Assembly (NCBI GenBank): GCA_002427015.1
Contig: DIPE01000063.1
Coordinates: 6,764 to 17,862, forward strand
Source of the DNA: Firmicutes bacterium UBA5496
GTDB taxonomy: Bacteria > Bacillota > Proteinivoracia > UBA4975
Direction: 5' to 3'
DNA length: 11,099 nucleotides
This document shows positions 5,136 to 11,099 of the stretch, in pieces (position 1 is the first letter of the stretch; each line of letters opens with the position of its first letter). The position numbers and the translations under genes are program-made. The notes beneath the pieces are model-generated. The model was not told the origin of the DNA. It made no database searches and saw nothing but the letters and a program-made list of their open reading frames with translations.

Positions 5136-6656
5136 TTGCGCCTGAAGATAAATACTGCCGACCGAGTGGGCATGGTGCTGGACGTGCTCCAGGTCTTTGC
5201 CCCCCTGAGCATTGACATCCAGGCTATGGAAGTAGAACCCGGGGCCATCTATGTCCGCTTTCCCGAGGGGGATGTGTATCGCCAAATTCATGAGCGGATT
5301 ATGGCTTTGGCAGGTGTGCATTCAATCCAGGAAATTGCCAGCATGCCTCAGGAGCAGCGGCGTCGGGAAATTCAGGCCATTGTTGAGGCTGTCGGCGAAG
5401 GCCTGGTGGCCATCGATGCCCAGGGCCGTATTACCCTGCTTAACGCCGCTGCAGAATCAATCCTCAAGCTCAAGGCGGTTAAGGTGCTGGGCAAGAAGAT
5501 TGGCCGGGTCCTGCGTCCTGATGTGCCTATGCTTGCCACCTTAAAAACCGGCCAAAGCTATGACAACCAGGAGATAGTGATCAACAACGGGCCTGTTCAG
5601 GCTAGATATATAACCAGCGGCCGTCCTTTGCTGGATCAGGAAGGCCGAGTGTATGGGGTCGTGGCAAGCCTCAAAGACTCGGGCCAAATTCGCGCCCTGG
5701 TCCATTCAGTCACCCGGGCCCCGGAAATAACCTTTGCCGACATCATCTACCGCAGTAAGAGCATGGAGGATTTGGTGGGCCTGTGCAAACAGGTGTCGAA
5801 CAGCGATGCCACCATCCTGATTTACGGAGAAAGCGGCACCGGCAAAGAGCTTTTTGCCCGGTCCATCCATGCCGCCAGCCCCCGCCGGGATGGGGCTTTC
5901 GTGCCCATTAACTGCGGCGCCCTCCCTGATGCCTTGCTGGAAAGTGAGCTCTTTGGCTATGAGGATGGGGCCTTTACCGGTTCCCGCCGGGGGGGCCGCA
6001 TGGGCCTCTTTGAATTTGGCCATGGGGGCACTGTCTTCCTGGATGAAATCGCCGAGGTGCCTACCCATTTGCAGCCCAAACTCTTGCGGGCCTTGCAGTC
6101 CGGGAGTATCCGCCGGGTAGGGGGCAATGAGGAAATTCAGGTGGATGTGCGCATCATTGCCGCCACCAACAAAAACTTGGGCCAGCTGGTGGGGGAACGC
6201 AAATTCCGGGAGGATCTGTATTACCGCCTTAATGTCATTCCCCTGACCATTCCCCCTTTGCGCCAGCGCCGGGAAGACATTGCCGTCCTGGTTGAGCATC
6301 TGCTGGCAAGGGGCAAGACGGGCATTGCCCCTGAGGCTATGTCTGTGCTCTCCCGGCACCAGTGGCCGGGAAATGTGCGGGAACTGGAAAATGTCCTGGA
6401 ACGGGCCATGACCATTGCCGGCAGCCAGCTCATCCAGAGGGAGCATCTCTTGCTGGATGAGGACAGCATGGCTGCCGCCGGCGGCAGCCTCAAAGAGCAG
6501 GTGGCGGAACTGGAGCGGAAGCTGGTGGCGGAGGCCCTGCGCAAATACCGAAGCGCCCGCAAGGCGGGAGAGGCCCTGGGCCTTTCCCATACCAGCGTCC
6601 TCAACAAGGTCAGGCGCTACCATCTGGAAACTTTTCTTACCGAACGGAAAGATTAG
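5136..6656 (+). CDS. TyrR-like sigma-54-type transcriptional activator (ACT-PAS-AAA+-HTH)
   Basis: Cytoplasmic amino-acid-responsive regulator. From TTG 5136 it is 506 residues, close to E. coli TyrR (513). An ACT-like ligand domain is first (about 1-70: LRLKINTADRVGMVLDVL, with IDIQAMEVEPGAIYVRF). A PAS region follows (about 80-180, GEGLVAIDAQGRITLLNAAAESIL). The AAA+ ATPase (about 205-430) has Walker A GESGTGKE (231-238), the sigma-54 contact loop as GAFTGS (278-283) instead of GAFTGA, Walker B TVFLDEIAE (299-307) and WPGNVREL. The C-terminal HTH, KAGEALGLSHTSVLNKVRRY (476-495), resembles the TyrR type. It sits just upstream of and parallel to methionine gamma-lyase, its probable target. 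I found no convincing promoter in the 62 bp between the element and the gene; expression may come from within or beyond the element. The effector is unknown: an aromatic or sulfur amino acid is my inference. Confidence 0.9.
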   Translation: MRLKINTADRVGMVLDVLQVFAPLSIDIQAMEVEPGAIYVRFPEGDVYRQIHERIMALAGVHSIQEIASMPQEQRRREIQAIVEAVGEGLVAIDAQGRITLLNAAAESILKLKAVKVLGKKIGRVLRPDVPMLATLKTGQSYDNQEIVINNGPVQARYITSGRPLLDQEGRVYGVVASLKDSGQIRALVHSVTRAPEITFADIIYRSKSMEDLVGLCKQVSNSDATILIYGESGTGKELFARSIHAASPRRDGAFVPINCGALPDALLESELFGYEDGAFTGSRRGGRMGLFEFGHGGTVFLDEIAEVPTHLQPKLLRALQSGSIRRVGGNEEIQVDVRIIAATNKNLGQLVGERKFREDLYYRLNVIPLTIPPLRQRREDIAVLVEHLLARGKTGIAPEAMSVLSRHQWPGNVRELENVLERAMTIAGSQLIQREHLLLDEDSMAAAGGSLKEQVAELERKLVAEALRKYRSARKAGEALGLSHTSVLNKVRRYHLETFLTERKD

Positions 6657-6663
6657 TTTCCAA
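6624..6663. promoter_or_regulatory. Tandem operator boxes B and C upstream of the lyase promoter
   Basis: Box B (6624-6643) reads CTGGAAA-N6-TTACCGA, one mismatch in the core. Box C (6644-6663) reads ACGGAAA-N6-TTTCCAA, a perfect GGAAA-N6-TTTCC core. The boxes abut with an exact 20-bp repeat, roughly two helical turns, placing dimers on nearly the same DNA face. Box C is centred about 75 bp upstream of the predicted start, a workable activator position. Box B lies wholly in the regulator's last codons and box C runs over its stop. A looser repeat, CCGAAC (6640-6645) with GTTCGG (6672-6677), also surrounds box C. Confidence 0.6.
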
Positions 6664-6702
6664 TTTGGGTGGTTCGGAAGAGAAAAAGCCCTGGACTTCC
6701 GC

Positions 6703-6741
6703 TGGCATAGTTTTTGCATTTGTAGATGGACACAATATAAT
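6703..6741 (+). promoter_or_regulatory. Promoter of methionine gamma-lyase (sigma-54 -24/-12, with overlapping sigma-A-like elements)
   Basis: TGGCAT-N5-TTGCAT has GG at 6704-6705 and GC at 6716-6717 separated by exactly 10 bases and matches the sigma-54 consensus TGGCAC-N5-TTGCW at all but one position. The predicted start is near 6729, about 33 nt before the ATG. The same DNA offers TTTGCA (6713-6718), 17 bases, then a perfect TATAAT (6736-6741), a possible sigma-A promoter. The adjoining activator-type gene favours sigma-54. Since E. coli TyrR works with sigma-70 and lacks the GAFTGA loop, both readings stay open. Confidence 0.7.
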
Positions 6742-6761
6742 AATCTCTGGAGGCGAATTTC

Positions 6762-7940
6762 ATGAAGATTGATAAGAAACTTGGCTTTGCAACCCGGGCG
6801 GTGCACGCCGGGCAGGAACCGGACCCCCAGTATGGCGCTCTCAGCACCCCTATTTATCAGACTTCCACCTTTGTCTTTAAGGATGTGGCCCAAGGGGCAG
6901 CCCGCTTTGCCGGTGAGGAAGAGGGCTATATCTACACCCGCCTGGGAAACCCCACTGTCACTGCTCTGGAAGAAAAGATCGCTTGCCTGGAGGGCGGTGA
7001 AGACGCTGCCGCATTTGGCTCCGGCATGGCAGCAGTATCGGCGGCAATCATGGCCCTAGTCAATCAGGGAGATCATGTAGTGCACTCCGCGGCTTTGTAT
7101 GGCTGCACCTTCGCCTTTTTGCATGAATTAATCGCCCGTTTTGGCGTTACTGCCACCGGCGTAGATACCGCCGACCTGGAGGCGGTGAAAAAGGCCATTC
7201 GCCCCAATACTAAGGTAGTCTACATCGAATCCCCCACGAACCCCACTATGCGCATTACTGATATCCAGGCGGTTGCGGAAATTGCCCATGCCCATGGAGC
7301 CAAGGTTGTAGTGGACAATACCTTCATGACCCCCTACCTGCAGCGTCCCCTGGAAATGGGGGCCGATGTGGTTCTCCACAGCGCCACGAAGTACATCAAC
7401 GGCCATGGGGACGTAGTCGCCGGTTTGGTCATCTCCGACAAGGAAACCATGACTAAAATCAAGATGACCACTCTCAAAGATATTGGCGGCATCATGAGTC
7501 CCTTTGACGCCTGGCTGATATTGCGCGGCCTGAAAACACTGCCCTTGCGCATGGACCGTCATAATAGCAACGCCATGGCCATCGCCAAATACCTGGAGAA
7601 ACACCCGGCTGTCGCCAAGGTATACTATCCTGGCTTGGAATCTTTTGATCAGCATGCACTGGCGAAAAAGCAGATGAGCGGTTTCGGCGGCATCATGTCC
7701 TTTGAACTCAAGGGCGGTTTTGAAGCAGGCGTGCGCCTGATGAACGGCGTCAAAATCTGCCACTTGGCTGTGAGCTTGGGTGACATCGACACCCTCATTC
7801 AGCATCCCGCTTCTATGACCCACTCAGTGGTGCCGGAAGCGGAGCGCTTGGCTGTCAATATTACTCCCGGCCTGGTTCGCCTGGCAGTAGGCCTGGAAGA
7901 TGTAGAGGATATCATCGCAGATTTAGAACAGGCATTATAA
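6762..7940 (+). CDS. megL: Methionine gamma-lyase (PLP-dependent)
   Basis: Cytosolic PLP enzyme of the Cys/Met metabolism (gamma-family) group that splits methionine into methanethiol, 2-oxobutanoate and ammonia. It is 392 residues, full family length, and closely follows the Pseudomonas enzyme. Key residues: Tyr58/Arg60 in YTRLGNPT (phosphate binding from the partner subunit), Tyr113 and the diagnostic Cys115 in LYGCTFAFLHE (this Cys separates methionine gamma-lyases from cystathionine lyases and synthases), Asp185 in VVDNTF, and the PLP lysine Lys210 in HSATKYINGHGD. The C-terminal AVSLGDIDTLIQHPASMTHS and GLVRLAVGLED are also typical. GGAGG at 6749-6753 sits 8 bases before the ATG. The gene is monocistronic between its own promoter and a strong terminator, and is probably controlled by the upstream TyrR-like protein. 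Homocysteine or cysteine breakdown may be side activities. Confidence 0.93.
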   Translation: MKIDKKLGFATRAVHAGQEPDPQYGALSTPIYQTSTFVFKDVAQGAARFAGEEEGYIYTRLGNPTVTALEEKIACLEGGEDAAAFGSGMAAVSAAIMALVNQGDHVVHSAALYGCTFAFLHELIARFGVTATGVDTADLEAVKKAIRPNTKVVYIESPTNPTMRITDIQAVAEIAHAHGAKVVVDNTFMTPYLQRPLEMGADVVLHSATKYINGHGDVVAGLVISDKETMTKIKMTTLKDIGGIMSPFDAWLILRGLKTLPLRMDRHNSNAMAIAKYLEKHPAVAKVYYPGLESFDQHALAKKQMSGFGGIMSFELKGGFEAGVRLMNGVKICHLAVSLGDIDTLIQHPASMTHSVVPEAERLAVNITPGLVRLAVGLEDVEDIIADLEQAL

Positions 7941-7950
7941 AAATAAGCCT

Positions 7951-7990
7951 AACCGGGGTCAGTCTCAGTGAGACTGGCCCCGGTTTTTTT
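7951..7990 (+). terminator. Rho-independent terminator after methionine gamma-lyase
   Basis: AACCGGGGTCAGTCTC pairs with GAGACTGGCCCCGGTT (one T-G wobble) around a very small loop, followed by seven T residues at 7984-7990. It starts 10 bp after the lyase stop and cleanly separates the lyase from the germination operon. Confidence 0.95.
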
Positions 7991-7993
7991 GTG

Positions 7994-8023
7994 GAATACT
8001 AAGGAGCCGCAGGGGTCAAGCTA
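7994..8023 (+). promoter_or_regulatory. Possible sigma-G (forespore) promoter of the germination operon
   Basis: GAATA at 7994-7998 fits the sigma-G -35 pattern (G-H-A-T-R). After 18 bases comes CAAGCTA (8017-8023), a 5/7 fit to the -10 pattern CATWNTA. Transcription would begin near 8030, consistent with translation from ATG 8056 rather than ATG 8029. gerA-type operons are classically expressed in the forespore by sigma-G. The -10 match is imperfect, so this is tentative. Confidence 0.4.
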
Positions 8024-8041
8024 ATTCTATGGAGTTTCGCA

Positions 8042-8049
8042 AGGGGGGG
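8042..8049 (+). promoter_or_regulatory. Ribosome binding site choosing ATG 8056 for gerA
   Basis: AGGGGGGG lies 6 bases before ATG 8056. The earlier in-frame ATG at 8029 has only a weak, distant G-rich stretch (8011-8015) and sits at the predicted transcription start. Confidence 0.6.
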
Positions 8050-8055
8050 CGCTGG

Positions 8056-9600
8056 ATGTACAAAAAGCCCAGGAAGCGGTACCGCCTGCCCAAAAAGGCA
8101 GGGGAGTTTCAGGATAAAAAGCCTGCAGAAAAGCTGGAGAAAGTAAGTACCAAATTACAAGACAATATCTCTGCTGCTGAACATACTTTTAAGAACAGCC
8201 TGGATTTTATAGTGCGCAAGGTCAGCTTTGGCCCTTCAGGCCAGGTGCGAATGGCCATGGTGTTCCTGGAAACCCTTACAGATAAACAAACTCTTAGCGA
8301 CTTTGTCCTGGAGCCTTTAAATTATCTCTGTTTTGAAGAGTATGAAGTGACCCGGATCCCCGGCAAAATCATCGACATCCTGCCTTCCGCCCTGAAAGTA
8401 GAAGAGGAGGCAGACTGGGCCCTTCTGGAAAAAAAGATTGTCACCGGCCATGCCATCTTATTTATTGATGGCTACGATCGGGCGGTCATCATGGAAGCCC
8501 GGAAATGGAAGGAGCGGGCCATAAGCGAGCCCCAGACCGAGACTTCAGTAGTGGGGCCGAGAGAGGGTTTTGTGGAAAGCCTTATCACCAATGCCAGCCT
8601 GCTGCGCAGGCGCCTGCGCACTCCCAACCTGGTCCTGGAAGCCATTCCCGTGGGGACTACTTCTAATACCAATGTGATTATCTGCTATCTCACAGGCGTA
8701 GTGGATGAAAAGCTGGTAGCAAAGGTGCGCCAGAGGGTGGAGGCAATTAATGTTGAAGCGATGTATTCGGTGAACCTGGTCAGCGAACTGTTAGCTGATG
8801 TGCGTTACACCCCTTTTCGTCTGTTTGCCACCACCGAGCGCCCGGACAAACTGGCCTCGGCCCTGGTTGAAGGCAGGGTGGGGATTATGGCTGAGAATAC
8901 CCCCATGGCCATGATTGTACCTTCAGTCTTCTGGCAATTTTTTCAGTCCAGCGAGGATTATTACGAGCATTATCCCCTGGCAGCAATCAATCGCAGCTTG
9001 CGCATGGCGGCATTCTTTATTGTGGTTGGCCTGACTGCGGCTTATGTGGCAGTGGCCACTTTTCATCAGGAGATGATACCTACTCCCTTGCTTTTGGCCA
9101 TGGCTGCGGTAAGAGAGCCTGTACCCTTGCCTACGGTCTTGGAGGCATTGCTGCTGGAGACCATATTAGAAGGCCTGCGGGAGGCGGGCCTGCGTTTGCC
9201 CAAGCCTGCCGGGCAGGCTGTGAGCATAGTTGGGGCCCTGGTTATGGGTCAGGCGGCAGTAGCGGCAGGCCTGGTTTCTCCCCAAATGGTTATTGTGGTT
9301 GGCCTGGGCGCTGTCGCTTCCTTCCTCATCCCTGACTATTCATTTGTCAACGCCTTGCGGGTCTTGAAGTTTCTCTTTATTATTCTGGCCGGCGCCTTCG
9401 GGGCCTTTGGCCTGATGATGGGATACATGGTTTTGGGGATTCACTTAAATTCACTGCAGACTTTTGGCGTGCCCTATACAGCGCCGGTGACACCCTTCAG
9501 TCTTAAGGACATGAAAGATATTTTCTTCCGGGCCCCCTGGTGGGCCATGGGCAAGCAGGGCCCAACGAATGGAGACGAGGGCAATGAAAAAAAGAACTGA
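8056..9600 (+). CDS. gerAA: Spore germination receptor subunit A (GerA family)
   Basis: Integral inner spore-membrane protein, the A subunit of a nutrient germinant receptor. From ATG 8056 it is 514 residues, normal for the family; an extra 9 residues are possible from ATG 8029. A basic, Lys-rich N-terminal tail (about 1-30) precedes the soluble N-terminal domain with the family signature ETSVVGPREGF (162-172) followed by LLRRRLRTPNL. The C-terminal half is a hydrophobic domain with several membrane helices, including RMAAFFIVVGLTAAYVAV and the conserved PKPAGQAVSIVGALVMGQAAV stretch, with a TAPVTPF segment near the end. Its last 17 bases overlap the start of gerC, indicating coupling. The germinant is not predictable from sequence. 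The symbol denotes family position, not orthology to B. subtilis gerAA. Confidence 0.93.
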   Translation: MYKKPRKRYRLPKKAGEFQDKKPAEKLEKVSTKLQDNISAAEHTFKNSLDFIVRKVSFGPSGQVRMAMVFLETLTDKQTLSDFVLEPLNYLCFEEYEVTRIPGKIIDILPSALKVEEEADWALLEKKIVTGHAILFIDGYDRAVIMEARKWKERAISEPQTETSVVGPREGFVESLITNASLLRRRLRTPNLVLEAIPVGTTSNTNVIICYLTGVVDEKLVAKVRQRVEAINVEAMYSVNLVSELLADVRYTPFRLFATTERPDKLASALVEGRVGIMAENTPMAMIVPSVFWQFFQSSEDYYEHYPLAAINRSLRMAAFFIVVGLTAAYVAVATFHQEMIPTPLLLAMAAVREPVPLPTVLEALLLETILEGLREAGLRLPKPAGQAVSIVGALVMGQAAVAAGLVSPQMVIVVGLGAVASFLIPDYSFVNALRVLKFLFIILAGAFGAFGLMMGYMVLGIHLNSLQTFGVPYTAPVTPFSLKDMKDIFFRAPWWAMGKQGPTNGDEGNEKKN

Positions 9601-10687
9601 CATCCTGATTTTGATTCTCATGGTGGCGCTGTTAATCTCAGGCTGTTGGAGCCGGCGCGAAATGGAGAGCCTTTCGTATATTCTTGTGCTGGGAATTGAC
9701 CAAGGGGAAGATGGCGGCTTCAAAATTTATGCCCAGGTGGGCAAACCCAGACAATCTGAAGGCGGCGGCGGAGGGGGCGGAGGGGAGCAGCCAGTTTTTC
9801 ACACCCTGACGTCAGAAGGCAGGGATATGTCTGAGGCAGTGAATAAATTATTTTTGAAGAGCACTAAAATCCCCGACTTAAGCCATCTGCAGCTGCTGAT
9901 TTTCAGCACTAAACTGGCGGCCAAGGGCATTCAGCAGGTGCTGGATTTTTTGCGCCGGGATTTCAGCCTCCGGGAAAATATAAGGGTGGCAGTTGCGGAG
10001 GTAAGTATCGAGGATCTGCTGAAAGTTGAAGAAAAGTTAGGCAATCAACCGGCTTTGGCCATCATCAATCAGTTTTTGATCAATACCCAAAGGTCCACGG
10101 TGGTGCAGGCGGAATTTAAAGATTTGGTCAGTCAGCTGCTGGAGCCCGACCTGCAGGCGGTGCTGCCCATGATTGGAGCCAGTGAAGACCGCTTCACCCT
10201 GGGAAAAACAGCGGTTTTTGACGGCTACAAAATGGCGGCGACACTGGACATGCCGGAAACCCTTGGCTTGCAGCTTTGGCGCGACCAGGTGAGAACGGGC
10301 TATGTCACAATCCCTCAGTCTGATCCCGGAAAAGTTGTGAGTTTTAAGATAATCAACAGCAAGACTAAGGTGAGAGTAAGCTGGAAGAATAATAAACTGT
10401 TTGTTCAGGCTAATACAGACATGACCCTGGACATCCAGGAGATGTTGGACATAGATAGTAAAGAGCTGAAAACCCGCGCTAAGCATTATTTCGTCAATCG
10501 CATGAGGGACACTTTACAGGTGGCTAAAGATGAGGGCATTGAATTCCTGGGCATCTCGGCTTTGCTGCGGCGGGAGGACCCGAAGAAATGGGAAAGTGTA
10601 AAAAATCGCTGGCAAGAAGTATTACTGCAAGCTGAATATGATCTTCGCTGCAATGTGCGAATCCGGGGGCAGGGTCCGGTTCGCTAG
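9584..10687 (+). CDS. gerAC: Spore germination receptor lipoprotein subunit C (GerC family)
   Basis: Lipid-anchored C subunit of the germinant receptor. From ATG 9584 it has 367 residues: KKR, a hydrophobic signal segment and the lipobox ISGC with lipidated Cys21, followed by WSRREMESLSYILVLGID, typical of GerC. An in-frame ATG at 9569 would add five residues ahead of the signal; ATG 9584 gives the more standard lipoprotein signal. Later family landmarks include SHLQLLIFSTKLAAKGI (about 105-121) and the C-terminal domain with FVNRMRDTLQVAKDEGIEFLGI, where most GerC proteins have a similar helix. Residues 60-67 are eight consecutive glycines in the first domain, in a loop that normally varies. 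The gene overlaps gerA by 17 bp and is followed after 11 bp by gerB, giving operon order A-C-B. Confidence 0.92.
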   Translation: MKKRTDILILILMVALLISGCWSRREMESLSYILVLGIDQGEDGGFKIYAQVGKPRQSEGGGGGGGGEQPVFHTLTSEGRDMSEAVNKLFLKSTKIPDLSHLQLLIFSTKLAAKGIQQVLDFLRRDFSLRENIRVAVAEVSIEDLLKVEEKLGNQPALAIINQFLINTQRSTVVQAEFKDLVSQLLEPDLQAVLPMIGASEDRFTLGKTAVFDGYKMAATLDMPETLGLQLWRDQVRTGYVTIPQSDPGKVVSFKIINSKTKVRVSWKNNKLFVQANTDMTLDIQEMLDIDSKELKTRAKHYFVNRMRDTLQVAKDEGIEFLGISALLRREDPKKWESVKNRWQEVLLQAEYDLRCNVRIRGQGPVR

Positions 10688-10698
10688 GGAGGAAGCCA

Positions 10699-11099
10699 AT
10701 GAATAAAATATCTATGTTTGAGATAGCAGCTTTGTCCATTACCGTAGTGATTTCCACCTCAATAATGTTTACACCTTATTTCGCCGCTCAGGCTGCAGGC
10801 CAGGGGGCCTGGATTTCAGTGCTGGCAGCGGGTTTGATTGCCTGCATTCCCACTGGGGCGGCTTTTGCAGTTATGGCCAGATTCCCCCGGCAATCAGTAA
10901 TCCAGGCCATGCCCCAATTATTGGGAGGTTTCATGGGGAAAATTGTCTCTTTGCTCTACGCCGGCTTTTTTCTCTTTTTCGCTGCCCTGGCAGTCTGGCG
11001 CATGGAGGCTTTCGCCATCAGATTCCTCATTCCTGATACTCCCCAGCTGGTAATCAGGATAGTGTTCCTTCTGGGAGTAGCCTATGGGGCCATGAGCGG
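10699..11099 (+). CDS. gerAB: Spore germination receptor subunit B (GerB family), 5' part
   Basis: Integral membrane B subunit of the germinant receptor, related to APC-type amino-acid transporters and probably the germinant-binding subunit. ATG 10699 follows GGGAGGAAG (10687-10695). The 133 codons up to the window edge are open. They show MNKISMFEIAALSITVVISTS-type helix 1 with a PYFAAQAAGQGAWIS motif (the conserved Pro and AGxDAW-like segment of the family, here AGQGAW), then hydrophobic helices (about 40-60, 85-105, 115-130). The protein should continue to about 360 residues outside the window. Confidence 0.9.
   Translation, partial: MNKISMFEIAALSITVVISTSIMFTPYFAAQAAGQGAWISVLAAGLIACIPTGAAFAVMARFPRQSVIQAMPQLLGGFMGKIVSLLYAGFFLFFAALAVWRMEAFAIRFLIPDTPQLVIRIVFLLGVAYGAMS

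Noticed and set aside
5706..6893. Long minus-strand open frame (395 codons) opposite the regulator and the start of megL
   Set aside because: It is antisense to two well-supported genes, has no recognisable domain, and spans a coding/intergenic boundary; a by-product of GC-rich codon use.
7128..7823. Minus-strand open frame of 231 codons opposite megL
   Set aside because: Lies entirely within a gene with intact catalytic motifs; no family resemblance.
1..11099. CRISPR array, tRNA, rRNA or riboswitch
   Set aside because: I saw no regularly spaced direct repeats, no tRNA-like cloverleaf ends and no long structured leader in the short intergenic gaps.

Overview
The window looks like a chromosomal segment of an endospore-forming, probably anaerobic member of the Bacillota (Clostridia-like). 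The evidence is a spore-germination receptor operon, AGGAGG-type ribosome binding sites with TTG start use, sigma-54 type promoters, a NagE-type PTS permease and a clostridial-style REP-associated transposase. Species cannot be named from the sequence.

Layout. Positions 1-60 hold the first 20 codons of a divergent NfeD-like membrane protein (minus strand). A candidate sigma-54 (-24/-12) promoter then precedes a tightly coupled sugar operon at 224-4214: a GH4 NAD/Mn-dependent 6-phospho-glycosidase, a ChbG/YdjC-type carbohydrate deacetylase and a one-chain EIICBA PTS permease of the NagE type. Together they suggest uptake and phosphorylation of an amino-sugar disaccharide such as chitobiose, then deacetylation and cleavage. 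This resembles the E. coli chb pathway but uses a different PTS family.

A roughly 0.9 kb element at 4173-5073 has terminal inverted repeats and a Y1/HUH REP-associated transposase on the minus strand. It lies directly against the 3' end of the permease gene, whose last codons and stop are supplied by the element's left end. Its right end lies just before the next gene.

That next gene (5136-6656) encodes a TyrR-like regulator with ACT, PAS, AAA+ and HTH regions, starting at TTG 5136. It is followed by a methionine gamma-lyase gene (6762-7940) with its own -24/-12 promoter and a strong terminator. The main discovery candidate is a shared operator, GGAAA-N6-TTTCC. One perfect copy sits on the regulator's ribosome binding site, and a perfect plus a one-mismatch copy lie exactly 20 bp apart upstream of the lyase promoter. 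The half-site spacing is that of the TyrR box. This points to an autoregulated, amino-acid-responsive circuit controlling sulfur amino-acid breakdown.

The rest is a gerA-type operon (8056 to the window end) in the order A-C-B: the GerA-family receptor subunit, the GerC lipoprotein (with an unusual eight-glycine run) and the start of the GerB-family transporter-like subunit. A possible forespore sigma-G promoter lies just after the lyase terminator. Gaps between genes are all under 300 bases and are described with the regulatory entries. The 1-223 region outside the NfeD start and the promoter shows only AT-rich sequence.
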